Source of the DNA: JADKFD01 sp050250665
Lineage (GTDB): Bacteria; Pseudomonadota; Gammaproteobacteria; Xanthomonadales; SZUA-5
Assembly (NCBI GenBank): GCA_050250665.1
Contig: JBFWOF010000008.1
Span: 1 to 64,000, forward strand
Length of the DNA: 64,000 nt
Direction: 5' to 3'
Both the position numbers and the translations under genes were made by a program. This document shows positions 46,179 to 54,805 of the stretch, piece after piece. Under the pieces are notes generated by a model. The model saw only the letters and a program-made list of their open reading frames with translations, had not been told where the DNA came from and did no database searches. Position 1 is the stretch's first letter, and each line of letters begins with the position of its first letter.

Positions 46179-47140
46179 GTACCCTGGGTGTAGTGGAGAT
46201 TGTTGATCGCGCCGGTCACGTGCGCGAACGGGTGCGGGTGCAGCAGCTGCCCTTCCGCATCGGTCGGGCGCTGGACAATGATCTGGTCCTGGACGATGTT
46301 TATGCCTGCCCCCATCACGCCGAGATCCGCGCCACGGACACGCTGGAGCTGGTTGATCTGGACAGCGTCAACGGCAGCTTCATCGGTAGCGAGGCACAAC
46401 GGCAATCGCGGATCGAGCTTGGCCAGCAACGCGAGTTGCGCCTGGGTCACACCCATCTGCGCTTTCGCGGTATCGACGAACAGCTGCCGGCTACGGTGCC
46501 GGATCCGCTGGCCGGCTCACGCTGGCTGGGTCTGGATCGCTGGGGCTGGGGCCTGGCCGCCACCCTGGGCTGCGCGCTGGCGATGGCCGCCGAGAGCATC
46601 CTTGGCAGCACCCAGAGCCTGCGCCTCGGTGCCATTGCCAGCAGCGTCGCGCCCGGACTGATCGTGCTGGCCCTGTGGGCGCTGGCCTGGAGCCTGGTCA
46701 ATCGCGTGGTCGCGCACCGCTTCCAGTATTTCGGTCATCTGGCGCTGGGCGGCGCCGCCGTGGTGGTCGCCAACCTGATGGAAATCGTGGGCAGCTATGC
46801 CATCTACGCCGCATCCCTGGACGATTGGCTACCGGCCTTCGGCAGCGTCTCCGGCGCGCTGCTGGTCACGGCGCTGCTATTCGGTCATTTGCGGCTGATT
46901 TCCCGCGGCAAGACCCGCGCGCTGCTGTTGCCCGCGGGTCTGGTAGGCGTGTCTTTCCTGGCTCTGTCGCTGCTGCCGGGCGCCGGTGACGATCGCTTCC
47001 ACAGCGAGCCCAGCATCGGCGGCTCGTTGAAGCCGCCCTTCGCGGCGCTCGGAGAGGGTCGCAGCAGCGAGGCATTCTACGAGTCTGCGCTCGGCCTCAT
47101 GGATGAGGTCGATCAGGAGGCTGCGCCGACGCCGCAATAG
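46175..47140 (+). CDS. FHA-domain membrane protein
   Basis: 321 residues. An N-terminal FHA phosphothreonine-binding domain (about 20-100) shows FRIGRALDNDLVLDD, HHAEIRA and VNGSFIG. Five hydrophobic helices follow (about 125-255), then a polar tail. FHA domains read Ser/Thr phosphorylation, so it may link a kinase signal to the coupled periplasmic protease. No Ser/Thr kinase gene lies in the window. The start overlaps the protease stop by ATGA. Confidence 0.92.
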   Translation: MSTLGVVEIVDRAGHVRERVRVQQLPFRIGRALDNDLVLDDVYACPHHAEIRATDTLELVDLDSVNGSFIGSEAQRQSRIELGQQRELRLGHTHLRFRGIDEQLPATVPDPLAGSRWLGLDRWGWGLAATLGCALAMAAESILGSTQSLRLGAIASSVAPGLIVLALWALAWSLVNRVVAHRFQYFGHLALGGAAVVVANLMEIVGSYAIYAASLDDWLPAFGSVSGALLVTALLFGHLRLISRGKTRALLLPAGLVGVSFLALSLLPGAGDDRFHSEPSIGGSLKPPFAALGEGRSSEAFYESALGLMDEVDQEAAPTPQ

Positions 47141-47145
47141 CGCCA

Positions 47146-47166
47146 GCGCAGCCACGGCTGCTGCGC
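47146..47166. terminator. Short hairpin between converging FHA and VWA genes
   Basis: GCGCAGC (47146-47152) and GCTGCGC (47160-47166) form a 7-bp stem with a 7-base loop directly after the FHA stop. No T-run follows, so it is a weak candidate. Confidence 0.35.
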
Positions 47167-47174
47167 CGCCTGTT

Positions 47175-48623
47175 TCAGGGGACCACCTTGATCGATCTGG
47201 TAGCCAGCGCCGTGTCGTTGGTGTACGCCATGAAGCGCAATTCATAGTCACCTGGCTGTTCGGGGGCGCGAATCTCGTAGCTTTCATCCTCGCCGCGGAT
47301 ATCGTCGTAGGCCAGATAGGCGCCAGGCTCACTACCCGCCGGCGCAAAACCGATCCAGTTGCCCTGGGCGACCGGGCCACGGGCGCGAATCTTGACCATC
47401 TCGCCGACCTTGACCTCCAGCGGCGCCTCGATACTGGCCTGGGCTGGCAAGATCCTGATCACCTGGCGCGCCGCCACCGATTCGCTTTCATTGAGCACAT
47501 AGCGCAGCTCGTAGTCACCGGCCAGCGCTGGCGTGCGCAAGCTGTAGCGGGACACATCCGGCTGGGGGCGCTCGTACTGCAGGTAGGCGCCGGCAGCGGT
47601 GCCGACCGGGGCGAATCCGATCCAGTGCGAATCACTGACCGGACCACTGGCCTGAATCTCGATGGTGCTGCCGGCAACGGCCTGCGCCGGACCGCTGATC
47701 GAAACCGCGCTGGGAGTCGCTTCGATCGGGCGCCGCTCCAGCACCTTGGGTTCGCGCAAGGGACTGACGTAGCGCAGCTCATACCGGCCCTGCTCGGCGG
47801 GCATGGCCAGCTCCACCGTCCCGGCCGGATTCGCGTCCTTGATCCAGGCGTAGTCGAGTTCACCGGCATCGGCCGCGTCCGCAGGATAGATGCCGATGAA
47901 ATCACCCTCATCACCCGGTCCCTCGAAAGTCACGCTGATGGTGGTGACGATCGGGGCGCGATCCGGGGCGCTGATGCTAGCCCTGGCTGGGGGCAACCTG
48001 GCCTCGGTGCTGACAGCCACGGCAGCAGTCAGCGATCCCGACAGGCCCTTGGCGTCACGCGCATTGAAATACTGGCCACCCGTGTTTTCCGCCAGACAGC
48101 GCAGCTGCGCCTGATGGGCGGGATTGGAGACGTCGAAACCGATGACGTGGGCGGTGAAGTCGACGCCGTTCTTCTCCAGCTCCTTGCCAACGGCGCAGGG
48201 ATCGAGATTGCAGGTCTCTTCGCCATCGGAGATCAGAATCACCGTGGCCTTCTGCTCCGATGACCTGAGCACCTGCGCGGCCTGGATCACGGCCGCCGAC
48301 AGCGGCGTCATGCCCTTGGGGTTCAGCGCCTGCACCTGATCCCGCAGCGCCTTCGGGTTCAGCGTTTGCGGCTCGTACAGCGTTTCGATGTCAGTGCAAT
48401 CGCCCTTGCGGCGATGACCGTAGGCCAGCAGTCCCAGGCGGTTCTCGGGCTTCCACTGGCTGGCCAGCTGATCCACGGCCTCGCGGGCGATCTCGATCTT
48501 GGCCTTGCCATCGATCTGACCCCACATCGAGCCGGAGGCATCCAGCACCAGCATCACATTCTCTTCGGCAGCCGCGGTAGCGGACATCAGGCACAGCAGG
48601 GCAACAGGCAGCGATCGACGCAT
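47175..48623 (-). CDS. Secreted VWA-domain protein
   Basis: 482 residues with a signal peptide (about 1-19). A von Willebrand A domain (about 22-190) carries the MIDAS residues DASGSM (28-33) with T-containing loops and ISDGEET, as in metal-dependent adhesion or complex-assembly proteins. Three repeating beta domains of about 85 residues follow (about 205-482), each with a variant of GxWIGFxPxGxxxGAYLxY and a YELR(Y/F) end. The repeats suggest an elongated periplasmic or surface protein. Ends 34 bases from the converging FHA gene. Confidence 0.92.
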   Translation of the reverse strand: MRRSLPVALLCLMSATAAAEENVMLVLDASGSMWGQIDGKAKIEIAREAVDQLASQWKPENRLGLLAYGHRRKGDCTDIETLYEPQTLNPKALRDQVQALNPKGMTPLSAAVIQAAQVLRSSEQKATVILISDGEETCNLDPCAVGKELEKNGVDFTAHVIGFDVSNPAHQAQLRCLAENTGGQYFNARDAKGLSGSLTAAVAVSTEARLPPARASISAPDRAPIVTTISVTFEGPGDEGDFIGIYPADAADAGELDYAWIKDANPAGTVELAMPAEQGRYELRYVSPLREPKVLERRPIEATPSAVSISGPAQAVAGSTIEIQASGPVSDSHWIGFAPVGTAAGAYLQYERPQPDVSRYSLRTPALAGDYELRYVLNESESVAARQVIRILPAQASIEAPLEVKVGEMVKIRARGPVAQGNWIGFAPAGSEPGAYLAYDDIRGEDESYEIRAPEQPGDYELRFMAYTNDTALATRSIKVVP

Positions 48624-48692
48624 CGAGTCATGTCTCTCTTGTGCAAAAGTCGAAAGATACGCAGGACCGCGCGGGCAGGGGTCACGGCAGCG

Positions 48693-49616
48693 TCAATTCT
48701 CGATCGACACAGCCACCCAAACTCGATTTGTCCGGTAGTCGACCAGCAGTCGCTGTCCGGAAATGATATCGGCCCCGATCAAGCCCCCGGCCTGCGCGCC
48801 ACCAATGCCCAGTGCGGCCAGCACGGGCAGATCACCGACTTCGACTTCGGTCTGTCGGCGCAAGCCTGCATAAATCTCGGTCGGTGGAATGACGATAACG
48901 GGCTGCTGCACCGGCTGACCATCCAGGCCCCGTCGCTCGACCGTTCTGACTGGCTGCGCTGAATCCAGCCCCATGGCCGATCTGGCTGCGTAGTTGATCG
49001 AGGTCATCGGCGCACCGGTATCCAGCACCCACCGAATGCTGTCCTGTCCCCAGGCGGAAACGTGCACGGGGAAGGCTGCAACAGGAGATTCAAAGGAGGT
49101 TGGCTGGGCCGTGTTTCGCACCGTCCAGTCAGATACGTCGTCACTCGCCCAAAGGCGGAAGCGTTGTTCCACGCCGTCAAACTCCGGTGCGTATGGGGTC
49201 AGCAGGGACTGTCCGATGACGCAGGCCGTTTTCCCCGAGGGCCCGGTAAGCCCGACCAGGTCGCGTTGCACGAAGATCATCGGCGGCAGTGCCAGCTCTG
49301 CGATACGCAAGCCACTGACGCGAAAGCGCTTCACTTCCACGCTGCCGTTGGCGCCCTCGACAGACAGCACTGGCAGCGCCTCGGCATCCGCCGCGGCCCT
49401 GACCAGAACTGCCTCTGAAGCAACACCGGCCGACGCGCCTGTATCGACCACGCATTCCACTCGCTGATCGCCGGGAAATCGAACTTCGACGACCGGATGG
49501 CCCTTGTTCGATTTCAGCATCGGTACGTCGAGCACCGGAGTGGGAATCTCGGCCGCGCAAAGTCCGGCGGCCGCAAGAGAGCTCAAGAATGCCAATGCAG
49601 TCCTGTGTATGAGCAT
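48693..49616 (-). CDS. Exported doubled retropepsin-like aspartic protease
   Basis: 307 residues from ATG 49616 (GAGGGA before it) with a signal peptide (about 1-22). Two half-domains each carry a clan-AA aspartate: VVDTGAS (D58) and VLDTGAP (D199). Family members usually have one such motif and act as dimers; having both in one chain suggests a covalent pseudodimer like eukaryotic pepsin. Follows the VWA gene in the same orientation, 69 bases upstream of it. Substrate unknown. Confidence 0.88.
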   Translation of the reverse strand: MLIHRTALAFLSSLAAAGLCAAEIPTPVLDVPMLKSNKGHPVVEVRFPGDQRVECVVDTGASAGVASEAVLVRAAADAEALPVLSVEGANGSVEVKRFRVSGLRIAELALPPMIFVQRDLVGLTGPSGKTACVIGQSLLTPYAPEFDGVEQRFRLWASDDVSDWTVRNTAQPTSFESPVAAFPVHVSAWGQDSIRWVLDTGAPMTSINYAARSAMGLDSAQPVRTVERRGLDGQPVQQPVIVIPPTEIYAGLRRQTEVEVGDLPVLAALGIGGAQAGGLIGADIISGQRLLVDYRTNRVWVAVSIEN

Positions 49617-49755
49617 CGAAGTCGTCCCTCTGATCCGCCGCAGGTGGCGCCATGTCGGCAAGGGATGCATGAGGGCGCCGGATGGTCGCAGGCGGCGCGC
49701 TGTCAGGAAGTCGAGGCTGCCGGAGTGCGCTGCAGGCAGCCCGGCGACCCCTGGT

Positions 49756-51429
49756 TCAACGCAACTCGCGGCGCAGGATCTTGCCCACGGGCGTCTTCGG
49801 CAGGCTGTCCCTGAACTCGATGCGCTTGGGCTGCTTGTAGCCGGTCAGCATTTCCCGGCAATGGGTGCGCAGGGCTTCTTCGGTCAGTGCCGGATCCTTG
49901 CGGACGACCACCAGCTTCACGGCTTCGCCGGTCTTCTCGTCGGGGATGCCGACAGCCGCGGCTTCGAGCACACCGGGATGCATGGCCACGACGTCTTCGA
50001 TCTCGTTCGGAAACACGTTGAAACCGGAGACCAGAATCATGTCCTTGCGGCGGTCGAGCAGGAACACATAGCCGCCCTCGCCGCGCTTGGCGATATCGCC
50101 AGTGCGGAACCAGCCGCCCTCGAAAAAGGCATCCCGGGTCTCTTCCGGGCGTTGCCAGTAGCCGCTGGTGACCTGCGGTCCGCGCACGCACAGCTCGCCG
50201 GGCTCGCCGATGGGCACCACTTCGCCCTGCTCATCGCGCAGGCTGATGTCCACATCCGGCAGCGGCAGACCGATGGAACCTGCCGGATTCGGCGCATCCC
50301 AGCGATTCACGGTGATGCCCGCACTGGTTTCCGACAAGCCATACATTTCGACCACTTCACGGCCGGTGACCTGCTTCCAGCGCTCGGCCGTGGCCCGGCG
50401 CAGGGCCGTGCCGCCCTGGATGCAGAGCTTGAGCGAGCTGAAGTCGAGCGCTGCAAATTCGGGCGAGTTCAGCAAGGCGTCGTAGAGCGTGTTGACGCCC
50501 GAGAAGATCGAGGGCCGGTACTGACGGAAGCTGGCTACCAGCCCAGGAATATCCCGTGGATTGGTGATCAGCACCCCATGCAGGCCGTGCGTCCAGGCAT
50601 ACATCATGTTGGTGAAGGCGGCGATGTGATACAGCGGCAGGCAGATCAGTCCGATTTCCTTCGACGGATTCAGCGCACGTCCCAACCACTGCTCACAGGC
50701 TCCGACATTGGCCATCAGCGCAATATGCGACAGGGCCGCGCCCTTGGAGACGCCGGTGGTCCCGCCGGTGTATTGCAGTTGGGCGACCTCGGTGGCTGCG
50801 GCCTGCGGCGTGACCCGCGGCTGATTCGCGCCATGAGACAGCGCCTCCGGCCAGCCCACCGCGCCGGGAATCGAGAACTCCGGGATCAGCTTCTTCACAT
50901 GCTTCAGCGTGAAATTGACGATGGTCGATTTCGGCCAGCTCAACAGATCGCCGACGCGGGTGGTGATCACATGCTTGACGCCGGTGCCCTCGAGCGCCTC
51001 GGCGGCCACAGCGCCGAAGTTCTCGATCACGATCAATGCTGACGCCCCCGAATCCTTCAGCTGATGGCGCAACTCGCGCGCCGTATACAGCGGATTGACC
51101 AGCACCGAGATCAGATCCGCCCGCAGGATGCCGAGCACGGCAATCGGGAACTGCAGCAGATTGGGCAACATCACGGCCACCCGGTCACCGGGTTTCAGTC
51201 CCAGTTCGCCGCGCAGATAGGCGGCGAGATCGGCGCTCAGGCGATCGATATCGGCATAGCTCAGCGTCTTGCCCATATTGGTGAAGGCCGGCTGCTTGCC
51301 GCGGCGCTGACAGACCTCGATGAGCATCTGCGGCAGGCTCTGACCGGCATCGATGGCGGCGCTGGCGATGTTCTCGAAATCTTCCTTGGCGAGCGGTGAT
51401 GGGGTGTTGCGTCCAAAGGGCTGGTTCAT
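49756..51429 (-). CDS. fadD: Long-chain-fatty-acid-CoA ligase
   Basis: 557 residues from ATG 51429, close to E. coli FadD (561). Activates long-chain fatty acids to acyl-CoA for beta-oxidation at the inner membrane. The ATP/AMP motif YTGGTTGVSKGA (about 215-226), the YGLSETS adenylation motif and the C-terminal PKTPVGKILRREL lysine motif are intact. The frame is open to 51522 but the added residues lack family support. Divergent from the exported SDR gene. Confidence 0.95.
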   Translation of the reverse strand: MNQPFGRNTPSPLAKEDFENIASAAIDAGQSLPQMLIEVCQRRGKQPAFTNMGKTLSYADIDRLSADLAAYLRGELGLKPGDRVAVMLPNLLQFPIAVLGILRADLISVLVNPLYTARELRHQLKDSGASALIVIENFGAVAAEALEGTGVKHVITTRVGDLLSWPKSTIVNFTLKHVKKLIPEFSIPGAVGWPEALSHGANQPRVTPQAAATEVAQLQYTGGTTGVSKGAALSHIALMANVGACEQWLGRALNPSKEIGLICLPLYHIAAFTNMMYAWTHGLHGVLITNPRDIPGLVASFRQYRPSIFSGVNTLYDALLNSPEFAALDFSSLKLCIQGGTALRRATAERWKQVTGREVVEMYGLSETSAGITVNRWDAPNPAGSIGLPLPDVDISLRDEQGEVVPIGEPGELCVRGPQVTSGYWQRPEETRDAFFEGGWFRTGDIAKRGEGGYVFLLDRRKDMILVSGFNVFPNEIEDVVAMHPGVLEAAAVGIPDEKTGEAVKLVVVRKDPALTEEALRTHCREMLTGYKQPKRIEFRDSLPKTPVGKILRRELR

Positions 51430-51598
51430 CGGAACTCTCGGCGGGTAGCAGACGGCAATGGTGCGCGGACTCGGCGTGAAAGTCATGTAGTTGGACCGGA
51501 CAAGTGCGCTGCGCCGCTTCACGCCGGATCCTGCCGGGTCATGACATCCAGTAGTCTAGTCAGCTCCGATCGCTTCGATCGCTGGCGGAGACCTTCTG

Positions 51599-52564
51599 AT
51601 GAATTTGCGCAGTCTGTGGTGGTTGTCAGTATTGGCCCTGGCACTTCCGGTACACGCCGAGAGCACGCCAGCAGCGGCCGATGCCCCGAAACAGAAGGCG
51701 ATCCTGGTCACCGGTGCGACCTCGGGCATCGGCCGCAACATCGCCGAGACGCTCGCCCGCGAGGGGTATCTGGTGTACGCCGGTGCGCGCAAGCAGGCCG
51801 ATATCGATGAACTCAGCGCTATCGACAATATCGAAGGCATCCGCCTCGACGTCACCGTGCAGAAGGACGTGGACGACGCCCTGGCCCTGGTTCGCGAGCG
51901 CGGAACCGGCCTCTATGGCCTGGTCAACAACGCCGGTGTCGCCGTCTTTGCGCCCTTGATCGAGGTCGACGAGGTCGACATGCGCTTTGTGATGGATGTG
52001 AACCTGATGGGGCCGTGGCGGGTCACGCGTGCCTTTGCGCCCCTGCTGATCGAGAGCAAGGGCCGGATCACCACCATCGGATCGATCTCCGGCACCGTGT
52101 CCGGGACGCTGTTCGGGCCCTACAGCATGAGCAAGCATGCGGTGGAGGCCTACACCGATTCGCTGGCGCGCGAGATGCAGAAATTCGGCGTTGAAGTCAG
52201 CGTCATCGAGCCCGGCAATTTCAAGTCCGACATCGCCATGTCGGTACGCAATCGCATGCAGCAGCGCGGCCAGACCACCGAGGGCTCGCTGTACCGGGAG
52301 GAACTGGAACGCGTGATGGCGGCCCCGGCCGATCGCTCCAACTACCAGGAGCCGGACGCCGTTTCAGCCGCCGTCAAGCGGGCTCTGTTCGATGCCAGCC
52401 CGCAGCGTCGCTACATGGTGGTACCCAATCAGCGCGAAGCCGAGATCACCATCCGCAAGGCCATCGAGGAGATGGTCCAGCTGAATCAGAATCAGCCCTT
52501 CGCCTATGACCGCGAAGCCCTGATCCGGATGCTGGACGAGACCATGGCGCCAGCTTCCGAATAA
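51599..52564 (+). CDS. Short-chain dehydrogenase/reductase with signal peptide
   Basis: 321 residues. The SDR fold is complete: NAD(P) motif TGATSGIG (38-45), NNAG (110-113) and catalytic S162, Y175 and K179 (YSMSK). Before it stands a Sec-type signal (about 1-20, WWLSVLALALPVHA), which is unusual because cofactor is scarce outside the cytoplasm. The ATG has GGAG 8 bases ahead. Divergent from fadD, sharing a 169-base regulatory region. Substrate unknown; steroid or ketone reduction is typical for close SDRs. Confidence 0.9.
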   Translation: MNLRSLWWLSVLALALPVHAESTPAAADAPKQKAILVTGATSGIGRNIAETLAREGYLVYAGARKQADIDELSAIDNIEGIRLDVTVQKDVDDALALVRERGTGLYGLVNNAGVAVFAPLIEVDEVDMRFVMDVNLMGPWRVTRAFAPLLIESKGRITTIGSISGTVSGTLFGPYSMSKHAVEAYTDSLAREMQKFGVEVSVIEPGNFKSDIAMSVRNRMQQRGQTTEGSLYREELERVMAAPADRSNYQEPDAVSAAVKRALFDASPQRRYMVVPNQREAEITIRKAIEEMVQLNQNQPFAYDREALIRMLDETMAPASE

Positions 52565-52609
52565 GCCCCAGGCCGGCGCTGCGCGCAACCTCGCCCGCGC
52601 CGCGCTGAC

Positions 52610-53572
52610 TCAGTCTTCGTCACCGCGCACGATCAGGTTCCCCTGACGACGACGATCCAGCGCCAGCTGCAACACGTCGGGCCGGGAATAGTGCCCGGCG
52701 GGATCGAAGTTCTGACGCTCGCGGCGCACCAGTGTGTGATCCAGTTCGGCCAGGATCAGGCGTTCTTCGCCGACCACAGGCTCGACCAGCCAGCGGCCGT
52801 CGGGGCCGGCGATGCAGGATCCGCCGTTGGCCGACATCGCCGGCAGCAGTGGCCGCAGCTCATCAGCAAAGGGCAACTCTTCCGGCAAGTCCTCGGCACG
52901 CATCAAACCCGATACCGAGAGCACGAAGCTGCGCCCCTCACGCGCCAGGAAGCGCGTGCATTCGGCGGTGTTGCGCTCATTGCCCGGCCACAGCGCCAGA
53001 TGCAGGTCCTCGCCCTGGTTGTGCAAGGCGGCGCGCGGCAGGGTCATCCAGTTTTCCCAACACAGCAGACCGCCCAAGGTGAACGCCCCCAATGGATGGC
53101 AGCGCAATCCGTGGCCGTCGCCCGGCGCCCAGACCAGACGCTCTTCGTAGGTCGGCACCAGCTTGCGGTGCACCGGCTGCAGTTCACCGCGCGCGTCGAT
53201 GTAGACCAGCGAGCAATACAGCGAATGCCCACCGCGGTCGCTCGCCCGCTCCATGCAGCCGAGCGCGATGGCCATGCTGCTGTCGCGTGCCAACTCCTGC
53301 AGCGGCGCCAGATCGCGCGCAGGGTTGACGGCCTCCTCCAGGTAATGGGCATAGAGTGTCTTCTGGAAGGCGTCTTCAAAGCGCGCGCCGTCCGTGAGTT
53401 CCACCCAGAAGGGATAGCCTGGCAGCAGCGCCTCGCCGAAGACGCACAAACCGGCATCGGCATCGGCCGCCCGCTGGGCCCAGGCCGTCATCTTCCACAG
53501 CGTGCGCTCGCGCTCCAGCCAGACCGGCGCCATCTGTGCCAGGGCCACTTTCAAGCTAGCTTCTGCTGACAT
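52610..53572 (-). CDS. Nitrilase-family carbon-nitrogen hydrolase
   Basis: 320 residues from ATG 53572 with a strong AGGAGG 5 bases ahead. The catalytic Glu-Lys-Cys triad is E47 (FGEALLPGYP), K137 (HRKLVPT) and C171 (LLCWENW); E144 may assist. The CWEN motif is typical of true nitrilases rather than amidases, so it may turn nitriles into acids and ammonia. No aldoxime or nitrile pathway genes are near. Convergent with the SDR gene. Confidence 0.93.
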   Translation of the reverse strand: MSAEASLKVALAQMAPVWLERERTLWKMTAWAQRAADADAGLCVFGEALLPGYPFWVELTDGARFEDAFQKTLYAHYLEEAVNPARDLAPLQELARDSSMAIALGCMERASDRGGHSLYCSLVYIDARGELQPVHRKLVPTYEERLVWAPGDGHGLRCHPLGAFTLGGLLCWENWMTLPRAALHNQGEDLHLALWPGNERNTAECTRFLAREGRSFVLSVSGLMRAEDLPEELPFADELRPLLPAMSANGGSCIAGPDGRWLVEPVVGEERLILAELDHTLVRRERQNFDPAGHYSRPDVLQLALDRRRQGNLIVRGDED

Positions 53573-53710
53573 GTCCGCCTCCTGAAATGCTGAGAAACTC
53601 TGAACGGGCATCCATCCCCAGGCCAATTATCGTTCAGCCTGACCGCGCCGTTCATATTCGAAGCCGCAATCTATTCCAGCGGCCACTACGGCTCGACTGG
53701 AGAATGCACC

Positions 53711-54253
53711 ATGCAATCGATCAAGCACACGGGTCTGGCTCTGGTTTTCGGATGCGCTGCCATGCTGGTCACCCCGCTGGCCGACGCCGGACACCGCCGC
53801 CATGGAAACAACGATGCGGCCATCGGCATCGCCGTGGTCCTGGGCGCGGCGGCACTGATCTCGGCCAGCCGCGATCATCATCGTCAATCCTATGCCGTCT
53901 CGGGCTACGGCGGATCTGGATATGGCGGATACGGCTATGCCGGATCCAGCTACGGCGCTTCCGGCTACAGCAACTACGGCCCCGGCTACGACAACGCCGG
54001 CTTCAGCACCACCGTGGTCGGCGGCGGCTACCGCCGGGGCAATCCCTACCCGTCCGCTTATGGCGCCGAGAGCTATGCCGACCAGGGCTACAGCGACTAC
54101 GGCTACGAAACCGGCTATGTCGATGACGCCTACGCCGACCAGGGCTACGGCACGCCGGAGTATGACGACCTGGACAGCGCCGACTACTGCGATGACCGGG
54201 ATGACTCCGACTATGGCTACACGGACGATCGTTACCCCTACGACGGCCGCTGA
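53711..54253 (+). CDS. Small secreted Gly/Tyr/Asp-rich protein
   Basis: 180 residues. Signal peptide about 1-26 (ending ADAG), then a short hydrophobic segment NDAAIGIAVVLGAAALISAS (about 34-53), then a low-complexity tail full of Tyr-Gly pairs that becomes Asp-rich at the end. The first 55 residues match those of the protein at 54387, while the tails differ. Acidic overall tail. Possible envelope or biofilm component; no enzyme motif. Confidence 0.85.
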   Translation: MQSIKHTGLALVFGCAAMLVTPLADAGHRRHGNNDAAIGIAVVLGAAALISASRDHHRQSYAVSGYGGSGYGGYGYAGSSYGASGYSNYGPGYDNAGFSTTVVGGGYRRGNPYPSAYGAESYADQGYSDYGYETGYVDDAYADQGYGTPEYDDLDSADYCDDRDDSDYGYTDDRYPYDGR

Positions 54254-54276
54254 GACAGCGCGCCCGCGCAGCAAAA

Positions 54277-54324
54277 CCTGAACAGAACTTCTTCGTTCAG
54301 GTAAAGCAGCAGCTTCTGTTCAGG
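54277..54324 (+). promoter_or_regulatory. Competing hairpins between the two small secreted genes
   Basis: CCTGAACAGAA (54277-54287) is exactly complementary to TTCTGTTCAGG (54314-54324), and its first seven bases also pair with GTTCAGG at 54295-54301. The two stems exclude each other. This may be a simple terminator pair or an attenuation-type switch ahead of the second gene. Confidence 0.4.
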
Positions 54325-54386
54325 CAGCAAAGGGCAAGGTGGGAAGCGTAGACACGGGACACATTGATCCCTGAGGAGAAGGCACC

Positions 54387-54755
54387 ATGAATTCGACTTA
54401 CAAGCTGTTGACCGTCATCGTCTTCACTTGCGCCGCAATGTTGGTTGCGCCCATCGCTTCAGCGGGTCAGAGGCACTACGACCGGCACGACAACCGCAAC
54501 GACGCCGCCGTCGGCATTGCACTCGCCATCGGCGTTGCGGCACTGATCGCAACGCATGACAACGATCGTCATCAACGCCGCTACCGTGGCCACTATTACG
54601 GCAGCGACTACGGTTATCGCAGCAACTATCGCGGCCACTACCGCGGCTATCGCGACCAGCGTCAGGGTTATCGCGGCAATCACCACCGCTACTACCGCGA
54701 CAGCTATCGCGACCAGCGTCGACACGCCCGCCAGCATCGCCGTCACGGCTGGTAA
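54387..54755 (+). CDS. Small secreted Arg/His/Tyr-rich protein
   Basis: 122 residues. Signal peptide about 1-26 (ending ASAG), then a hydrophobic run (NDAAVGIALAIGVAALIA), then a strongly basic low-complexity tail of Arg, His, Tyr and Gly. Related to the preceding gene in its first half, but with opposite tail charge. A GAGGAGAAGG-rich ribosome site lies before the ATG. A strong hairpin follows the gene. Confidence 0.85.
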   Translation: MNSTYKLLTVIVFTCAAMLVAPIASAGQRHYDRHDNRNDAAVGIALAIGVAALIATHDNDRHQRRYRGHYYGSDYGYRSNYRGHYRGYRDQRQGYRGNHHRYYRDSYRDQRRHARQHRRHGW

Positions 54756-54777
54756 GCGAACCTGAAAGCAGGCAATC

Positions 54778-54805
54778 CGAAGGCGACCCCCATGGGTCGC
54801 CTTCG
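54778..54805 (+). terminator. Rho-independent-type hairpin after small secreted gene
   Basis: A perfect 12-bp stem CGAAGGCGACCC / GGGTCGCCTTCG with a 4-base loop lies 22 bases after the stop at 54755. The tail TCGTTTGTGG is only modestly T-rich. Confidence 0.75.

Noticed and set aside
49504..51042. 512-residue plus-strand frame across the retropepsin and fadD genes
   Set aside because: Spans two genes with clear motifs on the other strand, so it is a shadow.
51554..51561. GTCTAGTC shared by the acs and SDR/fadD upstream regions
   Set aside because: An 8-mer is expected about twice by chance in a 64 kb window on both strands, so sharing is not evidence of a common regulator.
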